Shown piece after piece: positions 28,643 through 37,910 of a DNA stretch of 64,000 nucleotides. The notes below the pieces were generated by a model. It saw nothing but the letters and a program-made list of their open reading frames with translations. It searched no databases and was not told where the DNA came from. The number at the start of each line of letters is the position of its first letter. Within the stretch, counting starts at the first letter, position 1. Source of the stretch: Sphingobacterium sp. SYP-B4668 (GTDB taxonomy: Bacteria; Bacteroidota; Bacteroidia; Sphingobacteriales; Sphingobacteriaceae). The DNA lies in assembly GCF_027627455.1 (NCBI RefSeq), contig NZ_CP115483.1, positions 2,170,001 through 2,234,000 on the forward strand, read 5' to 3'. The position numbers and the translations under genes are program-made.

Positions 28643-29731
28643 ATGAAAAAATACATTAAAATATGGATGCTGATGACTATGATTTTTCAAGAATCTGAGA
28701 TTTTTGCTCAAAAAACAAATGAATGGAATGTAGAACAGATTCCCGTATTGCCAGATGTCCAAGGTTTTGCCGGCATGTATGCTGGGGTTATCGAAGGTAT
28801 GTTGGTAGTAGCTGGCGGAGCCAACTTTCCAGATAAGATGCCTTGGGAAGGGGGTATCAAAACATGGTACAATACGATTTATACTTTAGATGAGGAAACA
28901 AAAAAGTGGCGCATGAGTGATGTTAGATTGCCTGATAGTCTGGCATACGGGGTATCTACATCTTATGACGGTAGTATTTTGATTGTTGGAGGAAGCAACA
29001 ATTCCAACCAACCCGTTACTACCACTTGCCGTATCACTCTGGAGAAAGGCCAGTTGGCGATTAAGAAGTTGAGTCCTTTACCTATGGCATTGGTCAATAT
29101 GTGTGGGACATTGGTCGGTGATTATCTTTTTGTTGCAGGAGGTAGTACCTCGTCTGATGGTTGGCCCACCACAGGCTTTTTTGTTTATGATATCCGATTG
29201 GATTACTGGAAGCAGTTGGCCGATATCCCGGGACCAGCACGTATCAATGCAGTAAGCGCAAGCGCAGCCGGTGTATTCTATTTGTTTTCAGGAATACAGC
29301 TAGATCGTATTGAATCCGGGATAAAGCGTACGATCCTTACCGACGCCTATAGCTATACCCCTCAAATTGTCAATGGTGTCATTAACGGGGGTAAATGGAA
29401 GCGATTGGCCGATATGCCCCGGGGAATGGCAGCTGGACCTAGCCCGGCAGCAACAAGTAGAAATGATAAGCACATCCTAATATTCGGAGGGCTAGACGAC
29501 AAGACTGCTCAACATGCAGATCCTCGTACCCATCCAGGTTTTTTGCCTGATCTGCTACAATACGATGTTGCCAAAGACACTTGGCACTTTTGTGGAACAT
29601 TACCTAAAAAAGAAATGCGCCTCACACTTCCGTCTGTAACAAAAAATGGAAAATACCTGCTTATAAATGGCGAGATAGGTCCTGGCGTACGTACCAATAC
29701 TACAATAGTGATAGACATCAATGCGCAATAA
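28643..29731 (+). CDS. Cyclically permuted mutarotase (kelch, NanM-like), exported
   Basis: A secreted kelch beta-propeller of 362 residues with a signal peptide (MKKYIK, cleaved near IFA-Q). The N-terminal block GFAGMYAGVIEGMLVVAGGANFPDKMPWEGG is characteristic of the cyclically permuted mutarotase family. That family is related to NanM, which converts alpha- to beta-N-acetylneuraminate in the periplasm. Kelch GG repeats recur (LIVGGSN, LFVAGGS, ILIFGGL). An AGGAGG lies at 28631-28636 before the start. Its presence strongly suggests that the imported sugar is a sialic acid or close analogue. Confidence 0.9.
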   Translation: MKKYIKIWMLMTMIFQESEIFAQKTNEWNVEQIPVLPDVQGFAGMYAGVIEGMLVVAGGANFPDKMPWEGGIKTWYNTIYTLDEETKKWRMSDVRLPDSLAYGVSTSYDGSILIVGGSNNSNQPVTTTCRITLEKGQLAIKKLSPLPMALVNMCGTLVGDYLFVAGGSTSSDGWPTTGFFVYDIRLDYWKQLADIPGPARINAVSASAAGVFYLFSGIQLDRIESGIKRTILTDAYSYTPQIVNGVINGGKWKRLADMPRGMAAGPSPAATSRNDKHILIFGGLDDKTAQHADPRTHPGFLPDLLQYDVAKDTWHFCGTLPKKEMRLTLPSVTKNGKYLLINGEIGPGVRTNTTIVIDINAQ

Positions 29732-29751
29732 TATTTAACAATAGAATAGAC

Positions 29752-31053
29752 ATGAACCAATACAATGAATCAAAGAAGTGGTTGGATAGAGCATCGAATG
29801 TTCTAGCAGGAGGAGTATCTTCCGAATTTCGTAAATACAATCATCCCCATGCGCTTTTCTACAAAGAAGGGCGAGGCACTACAATCGTAGACATGGATGG
29901 TAACCAGTACCTAGATTTCACCCTAAGCCAAGGACCTTTGATTTTGGGTCATTCGCACCCTGAGGTATTAGAGGCCGTACATACATATTCCAAAGAAGGC
30001 CAACTCTATGCTGGTCAGCATACCCAAGAAGTTGAACTTGCCGAAAAGCTTTGTGAACTTATTCCATCCGCGGAGTTGGTAAGATTTTGCTTGGATGGTT
30101 CCGAGGCTGTACAGACTGCATTTAGAGTTGCACGGGCAAAGACTGGTAGACGTAAATTTTTACGTTTCGAGGGCCATTATCACGGTTGGTTAGACAATGT
30201 CGCTTGGGGAATTTCGACACCAAGCATGGCTGATTTGCAAAGTTATGAGAATCCAGTATGTTTTCCGTGGTCATCGGGTATAGCCGAGACAAGTAGATCC
30301 GAATTCATCATTATACCTTGGAATGATCTGGCTTTATTGGAAGCCACTGTCCAAGAACATCATGAGCAATTGGCGGCCATTATTACGGAGCCGGTGATGT
30401 GCAATAGCGGTTGTATTCCGCCGACCGAAGGATTCTTAGCTGGGCTACGGTCTATTTGCGATCGATATGGGATTGCCTTGGTTTTTGATGAAGTTATTAC
30501 GGGATTCAGACTAGGTTTAGGTGGTGCACAGACTTATTATGGGATTACTCCCGATCTTTCTATTTTCGCCAAGGCCATGGGGAGCGGTTACCCTATCAGT
30601 GCAATAGTAGGCAAATCATCTTGGATGGATGCAGTGGCCAACTCGCGAGTGATACATGCCGGTACTATGAATTCTGGAAACCCGACAGTCGCGGCCTCCT
30701 TAGCCACGGTGAAGGTTTTACAAAGAGAACAACCCTATAAACGGATGTTCGCATTGGGCCAACGATTGATGAAGGGCTTAGAGAATGCAGCTATCCAAAC
30801 AGGTCAAAATCTAGTTGTCAGCGGCTTGGGACCTATGTTCAATACTTCCTTCAGTGATGCAGGGAAGGCTACCCATTATCGTGATACCCTAAAAAGTGAT
30901 AAAGCCAAGCTTAACGCATTTATAGTGGGTATGCAAGATAAGGGCATTCGAATAATTGGACGTGGCTTATGGTATATTAGCGCTGTCCATACAGAAGAAG
31001 AAATTGACAGAGCAATCGCTGTCGCAACACAAGTGCTACAGGAATTGAAATAA
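29752..31053 (+). CDS. Class III aminotransferase, glutamate-1-semialdehyde aminomutase-like
   Basis: A fold-type I PLP enzyme of 433 residues. N-terminal VLAGGVSSEFRKYN and GNQYLDFTLSQGPLILGHSHP resemble GSA aminomutases, and FDEVITGFRLGLGGAQ holds the PLP-binding Asp. The Schiff-base lysine is K274 in FAKAMGSGYPISA. It is unlikely to be HemL, because it lies in a catabolic operon and differs around the active lysine. Inference: it moves or removes an amino group from an amino sugar acid or amino aldehyde generated after the lyase step. Confidence 0.87.
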   Translation: MNQYNESKKWLDRASNVLAGGVSSEFRKYNHPHALFYKEGRGTTIVDMDGNQYLDFTLSQGPLILGHSHPEVLEAVHTYSKEGQLYAGQHTQEVELAEKLCELIPSAELVRFCLDGSEAVQTAFRVARAKTGRRKFLRFEGHYHGWLDNVAWGISTPSMADLQSYENPVCFPWSSGIAETSRSEFIIIPWNDLALLEATVQEHHEQLAAIITEPVMCNSGCIPPTEGFLAGLRSICDRYGIALVFDEVITGFRLGLGGAQTYYGITPDLSIFAKAMGSGYPISAIVGKSSWMDAVANSRVIHAGTMNSGNPTVAASLATVKVLQREQPYKRMFALGQRLMKGLENAAIQTGQNLVVSGLGPMFNTSFSDAGKATHYRDTLKSDKAKLNAFIVGMQDKGIRIIGRGLWYISAVHTEEEIDRAIAVATQVLQELK

Positions 31054-31077
31054 ACCGTAACTTAATCCATTAATCTC

Positions 31078-32313
31078 ATGACAATTCGTTCGATCAGTAA
31101 ATTCAGACCTTGGCTTATCGTTGGCCTCTTATTTATAATAGCATTGCTCAATTACATCGATAGGACCATGATTACAACCATGAGAAGTTCTATTGTCGGC
31201 TCTATTCCTATGAGTGACGCGGAGTTTGGATTACTTACCGCTGTATTTTTGTGGGTGTATGGTATCTTTAGCCCTTTTGCTGGCTTCTTAGCCGATCGGT
31301 ATAGCAAGAGTCGAGTCATTCTATTTAGTTTGTTTGTATGGTCTTTAGTCACCTGGATGACTTCATTTGCCACGAGTTTCCATGAGCTGTTGCTGACACG
31401 CGCTTTGATGGGGATTAGTGAAGCTTGTTATATCCCTGCTGCACTCTCCTTAATTATGGATTATCATAAGGGGCCTACTCGTTCTATGGCTACGGGTATT
31501 CATATGGCAGGTATAATGGCGGGACAAAGTTTAGGCTTTTTGGGCGGCTGGTTGGCCGAAGACCATTCTTGGAACTATGCTTTTACCGTGTTCGGTATCT
31601 TTGGAATTTGCTACTCCATCATCTTGATATTTTTGCTAAAGGATGCCCCTAAATCTCACGATAAAGTGACGGAAATAGTAGCAGAAAAAGTTAAATTTGG
31701 ACTATCATTAAAGGTGCTTTTTAGTAACAGATCGTACCTTTTTATTGTCCTCTTTTTTGCATTGATTAGTGTTGTATCTTGGCTTATTGTTGGTTGGTTG
31801 CCGACTTATTTTCAGGAGAAATTCCATCTTTCCCAGACGCAGGCAGGAATTTATTCCACAGGATACGTATTTACGGCCGCTATTGTGGGCGTGTTGGTTG
31901 GAGGTGCGCTCACAGATATGTGGAGTCGACAAAATAAGAAGGCGCGGATATGGGTTCCCTTTATCGGACTATGTTTGGCTGCGCCCGCTATTTTTATCGC
32001 AAATTATTCTTCACTGTTAGCCGTATCATTGGTTTGTTTTATTCTTTATACTTTTGTGAAATCGTTTACCGATACCAACACAATGCCTATCTTGAGTTTA
32101 GTTGTTGATGGTCGCTATCGCGCAACAGGATACGGCGTGCTAAATTTTTGCGGAACTTTAGTTGGAGGTATAGGATTATACTTTGGCGGAGCACTGCGAG
32201 ACGCAGATATTAATTTAGATGTCATCTTTCAATTTGCATCGCTTCTCATCATATTAGCTGCACTGTGTATGTTAATGGTCAAACCTAGTCCTAATCTTCT
32301 GGCTGAAAAATAA
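31078..32313 (+). CDS. MFS transporter (anion:cation symporter-like)
   Basis: An inner-membrane carrier of 411 residues with about 12 hydrophobic helices. The first helix with NYIDRTMITTM and the loop FLADRYSKSRVI are typical of the ACS branch of MFS, which imports hexuronates, galactonate and similar sugar acids. It closes the enzyme run of the island. Inference: uptake of the monosaccharide acid released in the periplasm, the role NanT plays in sialic acid use. Confidence 0.92.
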   Translation: MTIRSISKFRPWLIVGLLFIIALLNYIDRTMITTMRSSIVGSIPMSDAEFGLLTAVFLWVYGIFSPFAGFLADRYSKSRVILFSLFVWSLVTWMTSFATSFHELLLTRALMGISEACYIPAALSLIMDYHKGPTRSMATGIHMAGIMAGQSLGFLGGWLAEDHSWNYAFTVFGIFGICYSIILIFLLKDAPKSHDKVTEIVAEKVKFGLSLKVLFSNRSYLFIVLFFALISVVSWLIVGWLPTYFQEKFHLSQTQAGIYSTGYVFTAAIVGVLVGGALTDMWSRQNKKARIWVPFIGLCLAAPAIFIANYSSLLAVSLVCFILYTFVKSFTDTNTMPILSLVVDGRYRATGYGVLNFCGTLVGGIGLYFGGALRDADINLDVIFQFASLLIILAALCMLMVKPSPNLLAEK

Positions 32314-32623
32314 TTGCCATGAGTCTATCGCGTTTTTTGAGAATGTGGAATAACTTTGAGCGCGCGAGTATCTCTTAAAAAGGAAGTCTTCGTTTTAGAA
32401 AATACGAAATTTAAAACCTTCATTTATGATTCTTCTTATCTCTCTATGCTTTTAAAGAGTTCTGTTTCTTTTGTTTAAGCATAGGGAGGTAGGAAGTTTT
32501 CGTCGTGTAAATATTTCTATAGTTTCTTCAATTTTAGCCTTTAATCTTATCCATTCTACGTTCTTCGAATATTTAAGAATGGAATACTGCTTTAGCGATA
32601 GCGCAAATGTATGGTTCCAGCAG

Positions 32624-32647
32624 TAATATTAAATATGTCATACATTT
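32624..32647 (+). promoter_or_regulatory. GntR-type operator candidate A upstream of susC 2
   Basis: ATATGTCATACATTT (32633-32647) matches ATATGT-N3-ACATAT at all but one outer position. It follows TAATATTA (32624-32631) by one nucleotide, the same spacing as at the lyase and BNR promoters. Confidence 0.6.
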
Positions 32648-32698
32648 TTAATATTTATTTGTTTTTTCAAAACTTGAATACTATATTTGTTATTATAA

Positions 32699-32713
32699 AT
32701 AAGTAGGACATAT
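32699..32713 (+). promoter_or_regulatory. GntR-type operator candidate B upstream of susC 2
   Basis: ATAAGTAGGACATAT keeps the A-GT-N3-AC core and outer arms of the island palindrome. It lies 9 nt downstream of the TATATTTG -7 box, so it would cover the transcription start of the second SusCD operon. Confidence 0.6.
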
Positions 32714-32799
32714 ATAAGCAAATTCCTTATTTGTATTTTTAATGCAAAGAATTACCAATTAATCTTAACCAATACGAATACCAATTAATCTAAATTAAT

Positions 32800-35700
32800 A
32801 TGAATAAATCTACTAAAGCTTTTTGCTGTTGGATGGATTTATGGAAGTACACTGTGACAGTAGGTTTGATAACGCTATTTGTTGTATATTCCACAGCCAT
32901 GCCAAGGGAACTTACTGTGTTGGAAGCGCCTGGTCTACAGGAGTTAACTATTGTAGGACGTGTGACAGACAGTTTGGGGGCTGCAGTCGCCGGAGTTTCT
33001 GTTGTTTTGAAGGAGGATAATAAAATCAGTACTTCAACTGATGAGCGGGGAATGTATGTTATTAAAGTCCCAAATCATCAATCGACTTTAATTTTTTCTT
33101 TTATTGGATTTCAATCACAGGAGCAGGTTGTTGCCACTCGGAAGGAGATTGACATTGTTTTAAACAAATCCGAATCGGAGATTGATGAGGTTGTTGTTGT
33201 TGCATTTGGGTCACAGCGAAAGAAAGAATTAGTTGGAGCAATGACCACAATCAATCCCTCTGAATTAAAAGTTCCCTCGAGTAATTTAACAACTGCATTG
33301 GCCGGACGTCTCGCCGGACTAGTTGCCTATCAACGTAGCGGCGAACCAGGACAAGATAACGCAGAGTTTTTCATTCGTGGCGTTACCACATTTGGTTATG
33401 CTTCTAGTCCATTGATATTAATTGATGGGGTTGAGATGAGGTCGGAGGATTTGGCTAGGCTGCAACCTGATGATATTGCGAGTTTTTCCATTATGAAGGA
33501 CGCTTCGGCGACTGCACTATATGGCGCACGAGGAGCAAATGGAGTCATCTTGGTAAATACCAAGGAAGGTAAAGAAGGTAAGGCACAAGTGTCCGTTAGG
33601 CACGAGCAATCTGTTTCTACCGCCACAAAAAATGTGGAGTTATCCGATCCTATTGCTTACATGAAATTGCATAATGAGGCAGTTTTAACAAGGGACCCCT
33701 TAGGTATTTTGCCCTATAGTCAAGAGAGAATTGAAAGTACTGCGAAGGGATTATACCCGGTCGCTTATCCAGTGACCGACTGGCAATCTCTATTATTCAA
33801 TGATTTTGCAAGAAATGATCGTACGAACTTTAATGTAAGCGGGGGTGGAAAAGTAGCTCGTTATTATATCGCCGCTACCTATAATAGGGATAAGGGGATT
33901 TTGAATGTTGATGAACGAAATAATTTCAATAGCAATATTGACCTTAAGAAATATCTCTTACGCTCGAACATCAATATCAATATCACAAATACCACCGAAG
34001 CCATCGTACGATTGCATGGCACTTTCGATGACTATACCGGACCTATAGAAGGCGCCACCTCCTTATTTGGTAAGGTGATGCGAACCAATCCAGTGTTGTT
34101 CCCAGCTTACTATGAGCCAGATTCAAAGCACAAAGATGTTACCCACATCCTGTTTGGAAATTATGGAACAGGTGGCTACCTCAATCCGTACGCTGATTTG
34201 ATGCGTGGTTATAAAGATTATTCCAAATCGTTGATGATGGCTCAATTTGAACTAAAGCAAGACTTAGGTTTTATTATAGAAGGATTAAAAGCGAGAGGGT
34301 TGTTTAGTACCAATCGTTATTCTTACTTTGACGTGCAGCGTTATTATAAACCTTTTTACTATAGTTTGGGTGGTTATGATAAGCTTACCAATGAATACAC
34401 CCTAACGGCGATTAACCCGGAAAGTGGACAGGAACACTTGGATTATGCAGAAGGAGGTAAGGAAATAAGTACCAACACTTACTCAGAAGCGGCATTGAAT
34501 TACGACCGAAAATTTGCTGAGAACCATAACATCAGCAGTTTGTTGGTTTTCATCATGCGCAACTCTCTAGTTGGAAATGCGGGCTCGCTTCAAAAATCAT
34601 TGGCCTATAGAAATATGGGTTTATCTGGTCGTATGAGCTATTCCTACAAAGATAGGTACTTTGTGGAAGGAAACTTTGGTTACAATGGTTCCGAACGCTT
34701 TGACAAAAGCCATCGGTATGGTTTCTTCCCTTCTATTGGTGGAGGATGGGTGGTTTCTTCTGAACCATTCTGGACCGAAGGAATGCAACGGTTGGTTTCT
34801 CTACTCAAGGTGAGAGGAACCTATGGACTAGTAGGTAATGATGCAATTGGTAGTGCTGATGATCGTTTCTATTACCTCTCACAGATGAACATGAACAATT
34901 CTAGTCGAGGGTATACATTTGGCTATGATTTTCAGCAAACGAAAAATGGAATTTCCGTTTCAAGATACGAAAATCCGAACATTACTTGGGAAACAGCGAC
35001 CAAGTCCAACCTAGGTTTCGAGATGAAATTCCTAAATGGTTTCACATTGAACGCAGATTTTTATAAAGAACATCGAACCAACATTTTATTAAGTAGAAGC
35101 CATGTTCCCGCCACTTTGGGTTTGCAGGTAACACCTAAAGCAAATTTGGGAGAAATGAAGAATAGGGGTATAGATGCTTCATTGGATTTTAGCAAGACCT
35201 TAGCCAATGGCTGGTGGATGTCCGCCAGAGCGAATTTCACCTATGCCCAGAGTGAGTTGGTTGTGGTTTCTGAACCCGATTATCGCGATACTCCATGGAA
35301 ATCAATGGTGGGACATTCTTATGGACAAAAATGGGGCTACGTGGCCGAACGATTATTTGTAGACGAATACGAAGTGAAGAATTCACCTTATCAAGGAGCT
35401 GAGGTGATGGCGGGAGATATAAAATACAAAGACATCAACAATGATGGAAAGATTAATGAGTTGGACCAAGTACCGATAGGCTTCCCAACCATTCCGCAAG
35501 TTATTTACGGTTTTGGTATTTCTACAGGATATAAATCCTTTGACTTCTCTTGTTTCTTTCAAGGTTTAGGAAGGGAATCCTTCTGGATTAATGCGGAAGC
35601 TACAGCACCATTTATAGGCTTGAATGGGAATAACTTATTGAAGCACTATGAGGAAAGTCATTGGTCCGAATCCAACCGGGATCTTTACGCCCTATGGCCG

Positions 35701-35976
35701 AGATTATCAAACAAGGAGAACGCGAATAACTTCGCTACAAGTACGTGGTTTATGCGTGATGGCTCCTTTTTACGATTGAAATCTGTGGAATTGGGATACA
35801 CCCTTCCTCAAAAACTCACTAACCGGGTGGGGATAACCAAAGCTCGATTTTATTTAAGCGGAACTAATTTATTAACCTTTAGTTCCTTCAAGCTATGGGA
35901 TCCAGAGATGGCGGGAAATGGATTGGGATATCCTGTACAGCGCGTGGGAAATGCAGGCATTCAAGTTTTATTTTAA
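32800..35976 (+). CDS. SusC/RagA-family TonB-dependent transporter (island pair 2)
   Basis: A second outer-membrane importer for the island, 1058 residues. The signal-anchor-like N-terminus (about residues 18-36) is followed by a carboxypeptidase-regulatory-like domain (ELTIVGRVTDSLGAAVAGVS onward), the TonB-box-like segment EIDEVVVVAFGSQ, a plug (TALAGRLAGLVAYQRSGEPG, MKDASATALYGARGANGV) and a barrel ending in AGIQVLF. It has no STN domain. It diverges clearly from pair 1, for example in the plug and in the VAFGSQ box, so it probably takes a different glycan or linkage. Transcription should start at the promoter 32658-32689 with two operators. Confidence 0.95.
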   Translation: MNKSTKAFCCWMDLWKYTVTVGLITLFVVYSTAMPRELTVLEAPGLQELTIVGRVTDSLGAAVAGVSVVLKEDNKISTSTDERGMYVIKVPNHQSTLIFSFIGFQSQEQVVATRKEIDIVLNKSESEIDEVVVVAFGSQRKKELVGAMTTINPSELKVPSSNLTTALAGRLAGLVAYQRSGEPGQDNAEFFIRGVTTFGYASSPLILIDGVEMRSEDLARLQPDDIASFSIMKDASATALYGARGANGVILVNTKEGKEGKAQVSVRHEQSVSTATKNVELSDPIAYMKLHNEAVLTRDPLGILPYSQERIESTAKGLYPVAYPVTDWQSLLFNDFARNDRTNFNVSGGGKVARYYIAATYNRDKGILNVDERNNFNSNIDLKKYLLRSNININITNTTEAIVRLHGTFDDYTGPIEGATSLFGKVMRTNPVLFPAYYEPDSKHKDVTHILFGNYGTGGYLNPYADLMRGYKDYSKSLMMAQFELKQDLGFIIEGLKARGLFSTNRYSYFDVQRYYKPFYYSLGGYDKLTNEYTLTAINPESGQEHLDYAEGGKEISTNTYSEAALNYDRKFAENHNISSLLVFIMRNSLVGNAGSLQKSLAYRNMGLSGRMSYSYKDRYFVEGNFGYNGSERFDKSHRYGFFPSIGGGWVVSSEPFWTEGMQRLVSLLKVRGTYGLVGNDAIGSADDRFYYLSQMNMNNSSRGYTFGYDFQQTKNGISVSRYENPNITWETATKSNLGFEMKFLNGFTLNADFYKEHRTNILLSRSHVPATLGLQVTPKANLGEMKNRGIDASLDFSKTLANGWWMSARANFTYAQSELVVVSEPDYRDTPWKSMVGHSYGQKWGYVAERLFVDEYEVKNSPYQGAEVMAGDIKYKDINNDGKINELDQVPIGFPTIPQVIYGFGISTGYKSFDFSCFFQGLGRESFWINAEATAPFIGLNGNNLLKHYEESHWSESNRDLYALWPRLSNKENANNFATSTWFMRDGSFLRLKSVELGYTLPQKLTNRVGITKARFYLSGTNLLTFSSFKLWDPEMAGNGLGYPVQRVGNAGIQVLF

Positions 35977-35988
35977 AGCAAACTTACG

Positions 35989-37878
35989 ATGAGAAAGAAC
36001 ATATTTACGACAGTACTTTTAATGGGATTTTTAGGGTTCCAATCGTGTGACAAATATTTGGATATTGTACCGGACAATGTGGCTACACTAGACTACGCAT
36101 TTAAAGATAGGGTACGAGCTGAACAATACCTTTATACTTGCTATTCCTATATGCCTAGGCATGGGTTGCCGCAATACCCCGGTCAGTTTGATGATTTTAC
36201 TTGGACACATGGTGGGGTAGATTGGCTGCCGCAATATGGCTATTTCATCCTGCGGGATGGAAATAATGTGACGTCACCAATGTTGGATTATTGGACTGGT
36301 CAAGGCGGAGCTACTCATTTGTGGCAGGCCATCAGAGACTGTAATATTTTTATAGAGAATGTCGATAAAGTAAGAGATTTGGAGGATTTTGAAAAGAAAA
36401 GATGGGCCGCAGAAGCTAAGTTCCTAAAGGCTTATTATCATTTTTTCCTAATGCAAATGTATGGACCTATACCAATTGTGGATGAGAATCTGTTTGTGGA
36501 CGTTGGTCCTGATGAAGTCGCCGTCACTCGTAGGCCAATTGATGAAGCAGTGGACTACATCGTGAAAACTTTGGATGAGGCGGCTCTGGATTTACCAAAC
36601 AAGATTGAAGTGGAAGTTTCGGAATTGGGCCGTATTACCGCCCCGATAGTCAAATCTATCAAAGCAAAGGTATTGGTTACAGCTGCAAGTGCTCTTTTTA
36701 ATGGAAATACCGATTATCAAAGCCTCGCGAATAAAGATGGAGTGATTCTTTTCAATCAGGTTTATGATCCAAAGAAATGGCAAAGGGCAGCAGTTGCCTG
36801 TAAGGAAGCCATTGATCTTTGTCATGAAGCTGGTATTAAACTGTATACCTATAGCAATCCTTCACTAGGCTTATCTGAAACTTCTAGACTGGTGTTATCC
36901 ACAAGTAGGGTAGTGAGTGATAAGTGGAATGTAGAGCGTATCTGGGGGAGTGGGCAATACGGAAACAGCAGGATTTTGGAAGAATACACCTTACCACCTT
37001 TGGATCCCAATCACACTTCCTTTGCTAGATCAGTGATGGTACCAACGTTAAAGGCTATCGAAGTATTTTACTCTGATAAGGGCGTGCCTATTTCTGAGGA
37101 CAACACCTATGACTATGCCAATAGGTATGAAGTCGCCAACACCGGGGAAAATTATAAATACCTGATGCAATCGAATGTGCAAACGGCAAAGCTACACCTG
37201 AATAGGGAGCCTCGATTTTATGGGAGTGTTGCAGTAGATGGAGGCTGGTGGTTTGGTTTGGGCAGGTTTAACGAGAATCAGCAATGGCCTGTGAATGTTC
37301 GCTTCGGTCAGCAATCGGGTCGCGCGAGTATTGAACGCTTTTCAGTTACTTCCTTTTTTATTAAAAAGCTTTCCAACTTCGAATCGGCTTATAATGCGAA
37401 AGATTACTTAGACAAACGTTGGGATTTTCCGATTTTTCGCTTAGCAGACCTTTATCTTTTATATGCTGAAGCGCTGAATGAAATGCTTGATACACCTAAT
37501 GAAGAAGTTTATGAATACCTGAACTTGATCCGTCACAGAGCTGGTCTGCAAGATCTTCAAACTTCTTGGACCAATTACTCCAAATTCCCGGATAAGTTCC
37601 AAAATAAGGCAGGTATGCGGGAGATTATTCGTACCGAGCGAAATATAGAATTGGCATTCGAAGGACACCGCTTCTGGGACCTCAGACGTTGGAAAACAGC
37701 GATAGAGAATTTCAACCAACCTGTTCGGGGTTGGAGCATAGAAGAGAAGGAAGTTCCTAATTTCTATATGGTTAGAACTGTGTTCAATGCCAACTATAAC
37801 CTCAGAGATGTTTTCTGGCCAATTCGACAAAGTGAGTTGTCGACAAACCGAAGTTTGATCCAAAACCTGGGATGGTAA
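35989..37878 (+). CDS. SusD/RagB-family surface lipoprotein (island pair 2)
   Basis: A large SusD protein of 629 residues with lipobox GFQSC (C20). It has WAAEAKFLKAYYHFFLMQMYGPIPIV, FRLADLYLLYAEALNE and RTERNIELAFEGHRFWDLRRWK, all standard SusD features. It starts 12 nt after susC 2. It is longer than the pair 1 SusD (502), with added loops in the middle, as expected for a bulkier ligand. The binding specificity is unknown. Confidence 0.94.
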   Translation: MRKNIFTTVLLMGFLGFQSCDKYLDIVPDNVATLDYAFKDRVRAEQYLYTCYSYMPRHGLPQYPGQFDDFTWTHGGVDWLPQYGYFILRDGNNVTSPMLDYWTGQGGATHLWQAIRDCNIFIENVDKVRDLEDFEKKRWAAEAKFLKAYYHFFLMQMYGPIPIVDENLFVDVGPDEVAVTRRPIDEAVDYIVKTLDEAALDLPNKIEVEVSELGRITAPIVKSIKAKVLVTAASALFNGNTDYQSLANKDGVILFNQVYDPKKWQRAAVACKEAIDLCHEAGIKLYTYSNPSLGLSETSRLVLSTSRVVSDKWNVERIWGSGQYGNSRILEEYTLPPLDPNHTSFARSVMVPTLKAIEVFYSDKGVPISEDNTYDYANRYEVANTGENYKYLMQSNVQTAKLHLNREPRFYGSVAVDGGWWFGLGRFNENQQWPVNVRFGQQSGRASIERFSVTSFFIKKLSNFESAYNAKDYLDKRWDFPIFRLADLYLLYAEALNEMLDTPNEEVYEYLNLIRHRAGLQDLQTSWTNYSKFPDKFQNKAGMREIIRTERNIELAFEGHRFWDLRRWKTAIENFNQPVRGWSIEEKEVPNFYMVRTVFNANYNLRDVFWPIRQSELSTNRSLIQNLGW

Positions 37879-37910
37879 CAGGCATTTACAATTATTTTAA
37901 TTCTAGTAAG

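Larger units (their letters stand above)
32314..32799 (+). promoter_or_regulatory. Regulatory gap before the second SusC gene
   Basis: This 486-bp AT-rich gap has no credible gene. It contains two GntR-type operator candidates (annotated separately) and a good promoter: TTTG at 32658-32661 and a perfect TAnnTTTG box, TATATTTG, at 32682-32689, 20 nt apart. The susC ATG is 110 nt downstream of the box. Confidence 0.7.

Noticed and set aside
29752..31053. Glutamate-1-semialdehyde aminomutase (hemL)
   Set aside because: Similar family, but operon context and the active-site surroundings argue against the haem pathway enzyme.
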